A DNA stretch of 9,673 nt, from assembly GCA_036522155.1 (NCBI GenBank), contig DATDGI010000344.1:1-9673 (forward strand), in the 5' to 3' direction. The translations under genes were made by a program, and so were the position numbers. Under the pieces are notes generated by a model that was given only the letters and a program-made list of their open reading frames with translations, did not search any database and was not told where the DNA came from. Source of the stretch: UBA9676 sp036522155. GTDB taxonomy: Bacteria; Actinomycetota; Actinomycetes; Streptosporangiales; Streptosporangiaceae. Numbering within the stretch: position 1 is the first letter of the stretch; each line of letters starts with the position of its first letter. Shown here piece after piece: positions 1 to 6,864 of this stretch.

Positions 1-252
1 GAGGCGCCCGATCCGGCCGACGCGGCGCTGTCGCGGGCCGACCTGGCGGCGGCGGTCGCCGCGCTGGGACCGCCGGGCGGCCCGGACCGGGAGGTCTGGC
101 GGCTGCTGTACGTGGAGGACCGGCCGGTGGCCGAGGTCGCCGCACTGATGGGCATCCCGGTCGGCACGGTCAAGAGCCGCGCCCACCGGGCCCGCCGGCT
201 GCTCAGGGCGGCGCTGCGGGCGAGCGCGGCGGTGGAAGGAGGCTCACAATGA
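1..252 (+). CDS. ECF-type RNA polymerase sigma factor, C-terminal part (5' end outside window)
   Basis: The frame is open from base 1 and ends at TGA 250-252, leaving 83 visible residues. They match sigma region 4 of ECF (sigma-70 family, group 4) factors. A short linker ends in PDREVWRLLYVED (visible residues 28-40), followed by the helix-turn-helix VAEVAALMGIPVGTVKSRAH (43-62) and the basic tail RARRLLRAALR. The GTVKSR recognition helix is the family hallmark and would contact the -35 element. Region 2, which binds the -10 element, lies upstream and cannot be seen. The stop overlaps the next gene's start (ATGA), so the sigma factor leads a coupled five-gene operon and probably directs its transcription. 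The promoter is outside the window. A LuxR-type HTH is less likely because of the ECF-like spacing and the Arg-rich end. Confidence 0.9.
   Translation, partial: EAPDPADAALSRADLAAAVAALGPPGGPDREVWRLLYVEDRPVAEVAALMGIPVGTVKSRAHRARRLLRAALRASAAVEGGSQ
234..242 (+). promoter_or_regulatory. Strong ribosome binding site for the membrane protein gene at 249
   Basis: GGAAGGAGG lies 6 bases before ATG 249. It includes the full AAGGAGG anti-16S core and sits inside the last codons of the sigma factor gene. It fixes the start of the next gene and suggests that gene is translated efficiently, not only by read-through coupling. Confidence 0.8.
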
Positions 253-959
253 GCGAGTGGGCCGGCCCCGGGCAGCCTGGGCAAGAGGTGGATCTGGACC
301 GGGTGTGGCTCGGCGTAGCCGCGGAGGTGTGGCGCCGCCAGCCGCGCTGGCCGGAACGGCTGGCCACGCGGCTGCTGCGCTCCCCTGGCCTGGCGCGGTC
401 GCTGGTGACGACGCCGTCGCTGCTGCTCGGCTGGGTCATCTCCACCGTCGTGGTGCTGGTGGCCGGGGCCCTGGCCACCGTGGGCACCGGAACGCCGTAC
501 GTGCCGCTGCTGGCACCCGCGATCGCGGCGGCGGGCATCGCCTATGCCTACGGGCCCGGCATCGATCCGGCCTGGGAGCTGACCCAGAGCATGGCGGTGG
601 GCGACCGGATGGTGCTGCTGGTGCGGGCGTTGGCGGTGTTCGGGCTGAACGCCCTGCTCGGGCTGGCCGCTTCGGCCGCCTCGGGGGTCGCGGTCGCGCT
701 GACGTTCGGCTGGCTGATCCCGATGACCGCCGCCTGCGCAATCGCTCTGGCCGCCGCCACGCTGACCCGGTCGGCGAATGTGGGTGTCGCGGCCGGCCTG
801 GCCGCCTGGGTGATCACCGTGCTGACCGGGCTGGCTACCACCGGCCAGATCTACGTGGCGATTACCGATTCCGCGCTTGTCCTTCCCTATCTGGCCGTCG
901 CCGCCGCCGGTGGTGCGGTCGTGCTGTTCTCGACCCGGATACCGAGAGGAACGTCATGA
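249..959 (+). CDS. Six-helix membrane protein in anti-sigma position, no zinc finger
   Basis: This is a 236-residue protein. Residues 1-55 are hydrophilic and would be cytoplasmic, with an amphipathic stretch DLDRVWLGVAAEVWRR at 15-30. About six hydrophobic segments follow, near 57-79, 84-101, 120-142, 146-171, 178-197 and 209-227. Between helices 2 and 3 is the motif YGPGIDPAWELTQS (101-114), which I associate from memory with membrane proteins found beside ECF sigma factors and ABC transporters in actinomycetes. Many proteins in this position carry a zf-HC2 anti-sigma zinc finger (HxxxCxxC). Here the only cysteine is C163, in a membrane helix, so no such finger exists. The start is set by a consensus ribosome binding site and the ATGA overlap. 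A role as a membrane-bound sigma regulator, or as an accessory subunit of the ABC transporter, is inferred from position only. Confidence 0.82.
   Translation: MSEWAGPGQPGQEVDLDRVWLGVAAEVWRRQPRWPERLATRLLRSPGLARSLVTTPSLLLGWVISTVVVLVAGALATVGTGTPYVPLLAPAIAAAGIAYAYGPGIDPAWELTQSMAVGDRMVLLVRALAVFGLNALLGLAASAASGVAVALTFGWLIPMTAACAIALAAATLTRSANVGVAAGLAAWVITVLTGLATTGQIYVAITDSALVLPYLAVAAAGGAVVLFSTRIPRGTS
944..950 (+). promoter_or_regulatory. Ribosome binding site for the ABC ATPase gene
   Basis: GAGAGGA ends 5 bases before ATG 956. It supports this start over the much longer upstream reading in the same frame, which has no protein-like sequence before MNVEL. Confidence 0.7.
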
Positions 960-1720
960 ACGTCGAACTCACCGATCTGACCCGGCGGTTCGGCCGGACC
1001 CGGGCCGTCGCCGGGGTGAGCCTGGCCGCCGGGCCGGGGGTGTTCGGGCTGCTCGGGCCGAACGGGGCGGGCAAGACCTCGCTGCTGCGGATGATGGCCA
1101 CCGTCCTGCCGCCCACCTCGGGCGGGATGCGCCTGCTCGGCCGTGATCCTGGAGCCTACGGCCCGCGGCGGGAGATCCGGCGCCGGCTCGGCTACCTGCC
1201 GCAGAACCTGGGCTACTACCCCGGCTTCACGGTCGCCGAATTCGTGGAATATTTCGCGCTGCTCAAGGACATGCCAGCGGGCCAGGTGCCGCGGGCGGTG
1301 GCGACCGCGGTGGAGCGGGTGGGCCTGGGTGACCGGGCCCGGGCCAAGCTGCGCACCCTGTCCGGTGGGATGCTGCGGCGGGTCGGCATCGCGCAGGCGA
1401 TCGTGAACGAGCCGGAACTGCTGCTGCTGGACGAGCCAACCGCCGGGCTGGACCCCGAGCAGCGGCTGCAGTTCCGCGCCCTGCTGCGGGATATGGGCCA
1501 GCGGGCCACCGTGATCGTCAGTACGCACCTGGTCGAGGACGTCGGCGCCGCCTGCACCGAAGTCGCCCTGATGGATCAGGGAAATATCGTCTTCTACGGC
1601 ACCCCGGCGGAGCTGATCGGCCGGGGCGAGGGCACCGGCGCGGCCGGTGACGCCCCGCTGGAGCGCGGCTACAGCGCGGTGCTCGCGGCCGCCCGGTCCG
1701 CTGTGGCGGCCCGGGCATGA
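956..1720 (+). CDS. ABC transporter ATP-binding protein (ABC-2 export type)
   Basis: This 254-residue cytoplasmic ATPase hydrolyses ATP to drive its membrane partner. All core motifs are intact: Walker A GPNGAGKT (34-41), Q-loop glutamine Q83 in LPQNLG, signature LSGGM (135-139), Walker B LLLLDE (155-160), D-loop GLD (164-166) and switch histidine H191 in STHLVED. The length and LSGGMLRR signature resemble ATPases of ABC-2-type exporters (drug, antimicrobial peptide or lipid export). The substrate cannot be deduced. The open frame extends upstream to 257, but the ABC homology begins at MNVEL, and ATG 956 has a good ribosome binding site and a 4-base overlap with the preceding stop, so I place the start there. 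Its stop overlaps the permease start by ATGA, which marks the two as one transporter. Confidence 0.95.
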   Translation: MNVELTDLTRRFGRTRAVAGVSLAAGPGVFGLLGPNGAGKTSLLRMMATVLPPTSGGMRLLGRDPGAYGPRREIRRRLGYLPQNLGYYPGFTVAEFVEYFALLKDMPAGQVPRAVATAVERVGLGDRARAKLRTLSGGMLRRVGIAQAIVNEPELLLLDEPTAGLDPEQRLQFRALLRDMGQRATVIVSTHLVEDVGAACTEVALMDQGNIVFYGTPAELIGRGEGTGAAGDAPLERGYSAVLAAARSAVAARA

Positions 1721-3279
1721 CCGCCACAGCCGCCGCCCCGGCGAAGCCCCGCACACCGCGCGCGGCCAGCACGGTCCCGCTGACCGCGGCCCGGCTGCTG
1801 TGGGTGGAACTGCGCCATAACGCGGTGCCGTTCATCCTGCCGCTGATCGCCGCGCTGATGTGGTTCGACTCGTACCGCCCCAGCGTGACCCAGCCGCCGG
1901 TGTGGGCTCTGCGCACGTTCTGGAACATGGGGCAGGGACACACGATCATCGACTTCGGGCCGTTCGTGGCGGGCGTGGCCGCCTGGATGGGGTCGCGGGA
2001 GGGCCGGCGCGGCATGACCGACCTGATCACCGCGGCCGCCCGGCCCCGCTGGGTGGCTCAGCTGGCCACCTGGGGCGCGACCGCCATCTGGGCGGTAGGC
2101 GCTTACCTGGTCTTCGTGGGCGTGATGTTCGGGGTCTACATCGGCCAGGGGGTCCAGGGCTCCCCGCCCTGGTGGTGGGTGGCGGTCGGCGCGGTGGCCG
2201 TGGCGGCGTTCAGCGCGGCCGGGTTCGCCGTGGGGGCCTTCTTCCCCAGCCGGTTCGCGGCGCCACTGGCGGCGATCGGCAGCCTCCTGGTCCTGATGAT
2301 GTCGTCGCAGACCGGATTCCGCGACAAGGGCGGTTGGGCGCTGATCCTGCCGACCAACTCCAACGGCAACTACCAGGCGCCGTCCGGGATCTTCTATCCC
2401 TACCTGCCGGATCTGCCCATCGCCCGGATGATGCTGCTGGCCGGGATCGCGCTGGCGGCGGTGGGCCTGCTGGGCCTGCCCGACCGGGCCGGCGGCCTGG
2501 GGCTGCGCCGGGCCGCCGCGGTGGTCACCCTGGCTGGGGTCGTCATGGCCGCGACCGCGGTCGGGCTGACCACGACGGCCCGGCTGGGGCCGGGTGGCAT
2601 CGTCATCCCCGCGCTGCACGACGCGGCCAACGACCGCCAGATCCCGGCCACCCCGGTCTGTGGCCATACCGCCGGGACTCCGGTGTGCCTGAACCCGGCC
2701 TACCGCCAGTATCTGGGCGACGTGACGGCCGCGCTGCAGCCGGTGCTGGCCGAGGTGGCCGGCCTGCCCGGCGCGCCCGCCCGCGCCATCCAGGTGGCCG
2801 GGCCCTACAACAGCAGCGAGGGTGCGTTTGACGCGCCCATGGCGATCAGTGGCCACCCGCCGGTGCTGCGCATCCCGCTTGACACGGTCAACCTGCCTGG
2901 CACGTCCGGGTTCACCGCCCGCCCGGTCCGCTTCATCGACTTCGCTGACCAACTGCGGGTGCTGGCTGTGCACGCGTTCGTGGGTGCGGGTGCTGGCCCG
3001 GGCACCACGGCGCAGCAGGTGGTGCAGGCCGCGCTGATGCAGGGGGCCGGGATGCCGTTCGCAGCGCAGCCCCAGCTGCTGGGCATCGCCGGGCTGGCGC
3101 CGCCGCCGCCGGGAGGGCCTGCGGCGGGTACCGGGCGCGAAGTGGGGCCAGCGAGCAAGACGGTCTACGCCGCCGCCCGGCGGCTGGCCGCGCTGCCGGC
3201 CGCCGCCCGGCATACCTGGCTGGCAGCCCACCTGGCCGCGCTGCGGGCCGGCCACCTCACCCTGGCGCAGCTGCCATGA
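1717..3279 (+). CDS. ABC transporter permease with extracytoplasmic C-terminal domain
   Basis: This 520-residue protein is the likely membrane partner of the ATPase just upstream (ATGA overlap). About seven hydrophobic segments are visible, near 37-50, 76-91, 118-140, 153-175, 180-196, 237-254 and 266-285. The cytoplasmic loop around 92-112 (GSREGRRGMTDLITAAARPR) is typical of the ABC-2 coupling region. Residues 286-520 are soluble and, by helix count, probably outside the membrane. This part holds two cysteines close together, C315 and C324 in VCGHTAGTPVC, followed by LNPAYRQYL; they could form a disulfide. A CxxxxxxxxC-x-HPAYR-like pattern recurs, as I remember it, in large actinomycete ABC permeases. 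I see no HExxH, so it is not an active M1-type peptidase. The tail from 460 is Pro/Gly/Ala-rich and then helical. The membrane-protein call is firm; the substrate is unknown. Confidence 0.85.
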   Translation: MTATAAAPAKPRTPRAASTVPLTAARLLWVELRHNAVPFILPLIAALMWFDSYRPSVTQPPVWALRTFWNMGQGHTIIDFGPFVAGVAAWMGSREGRRGMTDLITAAARPRWVAQLATWGATAIWAVGAYLVFVGVMFGVYIGQGVQGSPPWWWVAVGAVAVAAFSAAGFAVGAFFPSRFAAPLAAIGSLLVLMMSSQTGFRDKGGWALILPTNSNGNYQAPSGIFYPYLPDLPIARMMLLAGIALAAVGLLGLPDRAGGLGLRRAAAVVTLAGVVMAATAVGLTTTARLGPGGIVIPALHDAANDRQIPATPVCGHTAGTPVCLNPAYRQYLGDVTAALQPVLAEVAGLPGAPARAIQVAGPYNSSEGAFDAPMAISGHPPVLRIPLDTVNLPGTSGFTARPVRFIDFADQLRVLAVHAFVGAGAGPGTTAQQVVQAALMQGAGMPFAAQPQLLGIAGLAPPPPGGPAAGTGREVGPASKTVYAAARRLAALPAAARHTWLAAHLAALRAGHLTLAQLP

Positions 3280-3944
3280 CCGCCGCCGGGGTGCACCAGG
3301 CCCGGCCCGGGGCAGCGCCGGTCCCGCCCGGCCGGCCCGGCCGGGCCGGGCTCCGCCTGATCGGCCTGTTCCTGGTCAGCCGCCGGGTGCCGGCCGCACT
3401 GGGGGTGCTGGCGGGCCTTGGTGCCGTGCTGTGGGCCGCCCTGTACTGGCGCTGGAACATCGCCGGTGGCCCGGCCGCGCAAGAGGTGATACCCCTGGTG
3501 ATCGAGACCGGGGCCGCCGGGGTGATCGCCGTCTCCACCTACGGGCCGTTTGGCGAGCCAGAAGCCGCCACGGGAGGGCGGCTGGTCTGGCTCCGGCTGG
3601 CCAGCGCTCTGATGCTGACCGCGGCCGCGATCGGGGCGCTGGCCGCCGGGGCCACGGGCGGGTACCTGCCTGGGGGCACCCTGGCCCTGGTCCGCGACGT
3701 CGGCGGGATGGCCGGCCTCGGCCTGCTGTCCGCCGCCGTGCTGGGCGGCGCGTTCGGCTGGACCGGCCCCATGGCCTACTGGCTGATAACCGAGTCCGCG
3801 CTGGCCGCGGGCTGGACCACGCCGTGGATCTGGCCGGGCCGGCCCCCGCACGACACCGGCGCGGCGATCTGCGCGGGCCTGGTCTTCGCCGCCGGGCTGG
3901 CCGTCTTCACCCTGCGCGGGGCCCGCACCTCGGCTCGCGAATAG
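3276..3944 (+). CDS. Six-helix membrane protein, last gene of the ABC operon
   Basis: This 222-residue protein begins with a Pro/Gly/Arg-rich cytoplasmic tail (1-27). About six hydrophobic segments follow, near 38-57, 69-88, 107-127, 143-160, 162-178 and 195-213. Between helices 2 and 3 is STYGPFGEPE (87-96), a conserved-looking polar turn. This parallels the YGPGIDP turn in the same place in the membrane protein at 249-959, so the two may be distant relatives. There are no catalytic motifs, and the only cysteine is C199. The ATGA overlap with the permease makes it part of the same transporter operon, probably as a second permease subunit or an assembly factor. No specific function can be assigned. 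Confidence 0.82.
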   Translation: MTAAGVHQARPGAAPVPPGRPGRAGLRLIGLFLVSRRVPAALGVLAGLGAVLWAALYWRWNIAGGPAAQEVIPLVIETGAAGVIAVSTYGPFGEPEAATGGRLVWLRLASALMLTAAAIGALAAGATGGYLPGGTLALVRDVGGMAGLGLLSAAVLGGAFGWTGPMAYWLITESALAAGWTTPWIWPGRPPHDTGAAICAGLVFAAGLAVFTLRGARTSARE

Positions 3945-3960
3945 CCACCGCGGCCGGGCG

Positions 3961-4018
3961 CAGCCGCTCCTGGAGCCGGTGGCCTGGCCCAGCCGCTCCT
4001 AGCGCCGGTGGCCTGGCC
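3961..4018. repeat. 29-bp tandem direct repeat (two copies plus a short third)
   Basis: Copy 1 is 3961-3989 and copy 2 is 3990-4018. Both begin CAGCCGCTCCT and end GCCGGTGGCCTGGCC, and they differ at two bases in the middle. A third partial copy (CAGCCGCC) starts at 4019. The repeat begins 16 bases after the stop of the last ABC-operon gene and runs into the inverted repeat at 4019-4062. It is probably a local slippage duplication in the intergenic space. Confidence 0.8.
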
Positions 4019-4062
4019 CAGCCGCCGGGCTGATCTGGCCGTGGTGAGCCGGCCGGCGGCTG
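4019..4062. terminator. Inverted repeat, possible bidirectional terminator between convergent operons
   Basis: CAGCCGCCGG (4019-4028) is perfectly complementary to CCGGCGGCTG (4053-4062), giving a 10-bp GC-rich stem with a 24-base loop. It lies between the ends of two convergent operons, beginning 2 bases past the histidine kinase stop. It has no T-tract on either side, which is common for actinobacterial terminators, and the loop is long. Termination is therefore inferred from position and structure. Confidence 0.5.
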
Positions 4063-4064
4063 CG

Positions 4065-5477
4065 TCACTGGTCGATGCGCGAGCTCCCGAGCAGGCTCCA
4101 CGGTGTCCCGTCGTCCTCGTAGTACCCCTGGTCCCCATCCCGCCCGCGCAGGTGCAGCCGGTCGCGGGCCCGCCGGTGGCGGCGGCCGGGGTCCAGCGAC
4201 CTGACCGGCGGGCCGAAGCCGACCGTCACCGACCCACCGCCGGTAGGGGAGCGGCCGACCGTGAGCGTGCCACCGGAGTCCTCCGCGACCCGCCGGGCGA
4301 TGTCCAGCCCGAGGCCGGTGGATCCGCCGCTGGACAGGCCGCGCTGGGTGGGGTCGGCGTCCGGGAAGCCGGGCCCGTCGTCGGCGACCACCAGCCAGGC
4401 GCCGCCGCCCGCCCGCTTGCTCAGCCGGACCTCGAACGCCAGGCCCTCGGCGGTGTGTGAGAACACGTTCTCCAGCAGGATGTCGGTGCAGGCCGCCAGG
4501 TCCTCGGCCGAGGCGCGGACCAGCAGCGGGCCGGGCACTACCTCGACGGTCATCGGCCGGTCCTGGTCCTCGGCGAGCGGCTGCCAGAACATGGCCCGCT
4601 GGGTGATCACCTCGGCCGCGTCGCACATCACCCGGCCCTCGCCGGTCGGCCGGCGGGCCTCCCGGATGATCTCGCTGACGGTGCGCTCGACCGCGTTCAC
4701 ATCGGCCGACAGCCGGGCCATCTCGTCGTCGTCGCGCAGCGACTCGGCGTCGATGCGCAACGCCGTCAGCGGGGTGCGCAGCCGGTGGGACAGATCGGCC
4801 ACCGTCTCCCGCTCGTGGGCCAGCAGGTCACCGATCCGCACGGCCAGCCGGTTCAGCCCGGAGCTGGCCCGGCGTACCTCCGGTGATCCGGCCACGACCG
4901 CGCGGGCGGTCAGGTCGCCTGCGGCGAGGTCGTCGGCGGCCCGGGCCAGGGCGGTGATCGGCCGGACCAGTGACCGGGCGAGCTGGTCGGCGACCAGCAC
5001 GCTGAGCGCCAGCAGGCCGAGCCCGAGCCCGCCGAGCAGGAGCCAGGCGTGGGCCACCCCGTGCCGGAGCTGGGAGGTAGGGACGAATACGCGGATCACC
5101 GCGGTCCCGGCCGGCATGCCCTGGACCGAGACCAGCACCTCGGCGCCGGCGGGCGTGCTGGCGGTGAAACTGCGCCCCTTGGCGGCCAGTTCGACCGAGG
5201 ACGAGCGGGCGGCAGGCGGCCCGAGTTCGGTCCCGCCGGGCATGAACACGGTGACCGGCGTCCTCGTGTTCTCCGCGTTCACCTGGGCGACCGCGAGCCG
5301 CAGGCTGCCGGTGTCGAGGGTGGTCACCAGCGGGGCCAGGTTCTGCGCCTGGATGGTCGCCGTGCTCACCGCCCGGTCGGCCGCGAACGTGCGCAGCACC
5401 AGGGCCAGCGGCACCAGGAACGAGACCAGGACCAGCGAGCTGGTGGCCACCACGAGCAGGACGACGCGAAGTCTCAT
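4065..5477 (-). CDS. Sensor histidine kinase (HAMP, HisKA, HATPase)
   Basis: This is a 470-residue transmembrane kinase that autophosphorylates and passes phosphate to its response regulator. The order is: membrane helix 1 (5-29), extracytoplasmic sensor domain (about 31-143) with no cysteines, membrane helix 2 (143-165), HAMP (about 165-220), and HisKA with H-box SHRLRTPLTAL, where H231 is the phospho-acceptor. The ATPase domain has the N-box ENVFSHT (N337), the G1 box DDGPGF (366-371) and the G2 box GGSTGLGL (384-391). All catalytic residues are present, so it should be active. A basic then acidic tail of about 50 residues after 421 is outside the usual domain. The start ATG overlaps the regulator's stop (TGATG), so the pair is coupled. 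The short loops resemble antibiotic- or envelope-stress kinases, but the signal is unknown. Confidence 0.95.
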   Translation of the reverse strand: MRLRVVLLVVATSSLVLVSFLVPLALVLRTFAADRAVSTATIQAQNLAPLVTTLDTGSLRLAVAQVNAENTRTPVTVFMPGGTELGPPAARSSSVELAAKGRSFTASTPAGAEVLVSVQGMPAGTAVIRVFVPTSQLRHGVAHAWLLLGGLGLGLLALSVLVADQLARSLVRPITALARAADDLAAGDLTARAVVAGSPEVRRASSGLNRLAVRIGDLLAHERETVADLSHRLRTPLTALRIDAESLRDDDEMARLSADVNAVERTVSEIIREARRPTGEGRVMCDAAEVITQRAMFWQPLAEDQDRPMTVEVVPGPLLVRASAEDLAACTDILLENVFSHTAEGLAFEVRLSKRAGGGAWLVVADDGPGFPDADPTQRGLSSGGSTGLGLDIARRVAEDSGGTLTVGRSPTGGGSVTVGFGPPVRSLDPGRRHRRARDRLHLRGRDGDQGYYEDDGTPWSLLGSSRIDQ

Positions 5478-6160
5478 CAGGGTGCGCTGAGCTTGATCCC
5501 GACCCCGCGGACCGTGTGCAGGTAGCGGGGCTCCTGTGCGGTTTCGCCGAGCTTGCGGCGGAGCCAGGAGACATGGACGTCGACGGTCTTGTCCGCGCCG
5601 CCGTAGGGCATCCGCCAGACGTGGGTCAGTAGATCCCGCCGGGTCACCACCTGGCCGGCGTGCAGCGCCAGGTAGTGCAGCAGCTCGAATTCACGCCGGC
5701 TCAGGTCCAGCCGCACCCCGTCCAGGGTGGCCTCATGCCCTTGCGGATCCAGCTGTAGGCCGCCGACCTGGAGCGGGCCGGAGTCGCCAAGCTCCTCGTG
5801 CGCGGCCCGGCGCAGCACCGCCCGGATCCGGGCGTCGATCTGGCCCGGCCCGAACGGCTTGATCACATAGTCGTCGGCCCCGGCGTCCAGCACCCGGATG
5901 ATCTCGGCCTCGTCGTCGCGGGCGGTCACCACCACCACCGGTATCGAGCTGACCGCGCGCATCATCCGCAGCGCCTCGTAACCGCCGAGGTCGGGCAGCC
6001 CGAGGTCGAGCAGGATCAGGTCCGGCGGCGAGTCGACGATGTGCTGCAGGGCCCCCATGGCGTTGGGCATGCTAGTCACGGCGTGGCCACGCTCGGTGAG
6101 CGCCCGGATCAGCGCGCCCCGGATGGCGGGATCATCCTCCACCAGCAGCAACTGTGCCAC
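5477..6160 (-). CDS. OmpR-family DNA-binding response regulator
   Basis: This 227-residue cytoplasmic transcription factor is the partner of the kinase downstream. The receiver domain (3-115) has the acidic cluster EDD (8-10), phospho-acceptor D52 in LDLGLPD, switch T79 in VVVVTARDD and K101 in VIKPFG. The winged-helix DNA-binding domain (about 130-225) includes LSRREFELLHYLALH, the recognition region DKTVDVHVSWLRRKLGE, and the wing YLHTVRGVGIKL. I chose GTG 6160 because VAQLLLVEDD is the normal start of the receiver fold. The frame stays open to 6808, but that extension runs antisense through the exported protein gene and has no domain. No clear Shine-Dalgarno is visible before the GTG, so the mRNA may be leaderless or weakly initiated. 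Confidence 0.94.
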   Translation of the reverse strand: MAQLLLVEDDPAIRGALIRALTERGHAVTSMPNAMGALQHIVDSPPDLILLDLGLPDLGGYEALRMMRAVSSIPVVVVTARDDEAEIIRVLDAGADDYVIKPFGPGQIDARIRAVLRRAAHEELGDSGPLQVGGLQLDPQGHEATLDGVRLDLSRREFELLHYLALHAGQVVTRRDLLTHVWRMPYGGADKTVDVHVSWLRRKLGETAQEPRYLHTVRGVGIKLSAP

Positions 6161-6227
6161 GACACGACGGTAGCCGCTGCAGACCGTATCGTCCCCAATA
6201 TCCGGTACGGCCGGCACCACCGTCTTT

Positions 6228-6260
6228 CCCTTGTGCCCATCTTTACCCGCCCTTAACGTC
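6228..6260. promoter_or_regulatory. Candidate response-regulator operator: 11-bp-periodic motif in the divergent region
   Basis: Three consecutive 11-base blocks, at 6228, 6239 and 6250, each carry CTT at positions 3-5 (CCCTT, ATCTT, CCCTT); the first and third share CCCTT. OmpR-family regulators bind direct repeats with a helical-turn period of 10-11 bp. The site lies between the regulator gene and the divergent exported-protein gene, the usual place for an autoregulatory operator. Conservation between blocks is limited, so this is a suggestion. Confidence 0.35.
6231..6259 (+). promoter_or_regulatory. Possible sigma-70-like promoter for the exported protein gene
   Basis: TTGTGC (6231-6236) and TAACGT (6254-6259) are 17 bases apart and each matches the consensus at the most conserved positions (TTG---, TA---T). 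The predicted transcript would start about 15 bases before GTG 6281. It overlaps the 11-bp-periodic motif, so a bound regulator could act directly on it. The matches are only partial. Confidence 0.35.
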
Positions 6261-6280
6261 TGATCGGCCAGCCTGCCGGG

Positions 6281-6850
6281 GTGCGCACCCGCCTCCTGTT
6301 CGGGATCGGCGCCTGGCTGCTCGGTGCGGTCGCGGCGACGGGCGGCTGTCTGCTGGCGGTGTCCATGCTCGGGCAGGGCATCGCCGCCTCCCCCGGCCAG
6401 CAGCTGACGGTGGCGATGGTGAACCGGGCGCTGGCCAGCGAATCCGCAGAAACCCCCGCCCCGCTGCCCACCCCGACCCCCACGCCCTCGCCGTCCGTGC
6501 AGCTCGGCGGGGTGGCGGTGCCCATCACCCGGGCCACCACCCCGTCGCCAAGCCAGACGCCGGCCTCGACTCCGCCCAGCCCGCAGCCTTCCCCGGGCAC
6601 AGTGCTGAGCTCGGCCGGGGGCACCGTGGTGGCGGAATGTGGCCAGGGAGGCGCCTATCTGCAGTCCTGGAGCCCGCAGCAGAGCTACGAGGCCGGCGGC
6701 GTGGTCCGTGGGCCCGCCCGGACGGCACAAGTCACCTTCACCGCCGGCCAGTCGCAGGTGACGATGTTCATCACCTGCTCGCACGGGAAGCCGTCGGCGA
6801 CCGTTCACACCAGCGGCGACGGAGGCGGCGGAGGAGGCGGCGACGATTAG
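6281..6850 (+). CDS. Exported or membrane-anchored Pro/Thr/Ser-rich protein with C-terminal Cys domain
   Basis: This is a 189-residue protein of unknown function. Residues 1-4 are basic (MRTR), followed by one hydrophobic segment at 5-29 that could be a signal peptide or signal anchor. C23 lies in TGGC, which is not a good lipobox. A short stretch (35-56) leads to a Pro/Thr/Ser-rich linker (57-106, including PTPTPTPSPS), typical of actinobacterial cell-wall proteins. A compact domain (about 108-176) has two cysteines, C120 in AECGQGG and C166 in FITCSHGKP, with LQSWSPQQSY and RGPA between them; the cysteines could pair outside the cell. It ends in seven glycines and DD. The start is GTG 6281, with no strong ribosome binding site. 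It is divergent from the two-component system, so it may be that system's target or part of its sensing. Confidence 0.75.
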   Translation: MRTRLLFGIGAWLLGAVAATGGCLLAVSMLGQGIAASPGQQLTVAMVNRALASESAETPAPLPTPTPTPSPSVQLGGVAVPITRATTPSPSQTPASTPPSPQPSPGTVLSSAGGTVVAECGQGGAYLQSWSPQQSYEAGGVVRGPARTAQVTFTAGQSQVTMFITCSHGKPSATVHTSGDGGGGGGGDD

Positions 6851-6864
6851 CCCGGGGGTTCCCC

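Noticed and set aside
887..1756. Minus-strand open frame opposite the ABC ATPase gene
   Set aside because: The plus strand holds every ABC motif in order; the antisense product has low complexity and no recognisable domain.
1669..3255. Long minus-strand open frame opposite the permease gene (528 codons)
   Set aside because: It is a GC-bias shadow: the translation is Gly/Arg/Pro/His-rich with no domain or membrane pattern, while the plus strand encodes a clear membrane protein with coupled start and stop.
3961..4026. Possible CRISPR array
   Set aside because: The 29-bp units are directly adjacent with no spacers, there are only two full copies, and no cas gene is present.
4261..5490. Plus-strand open frame opposite the histidine kinase gene
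   Set aside because: Ser/Arg-rich shadow of a gene whose minus-strand product has all kinase motifs.
6340..6352. Lipoprotein signal at C23 of the exported protein
   Set aside because: The residues before the cysteine (ATGG) do not fit the usual [LVI][AST][GA]C lipobox, and the hydrophobic stretch continues past it.
6161..6808. Upstream extension of the response regulator frame
   Set aside because: It runs antisense through the exported protein gene, shows no domain, and the receiver fold begins normally at GTG 6160.
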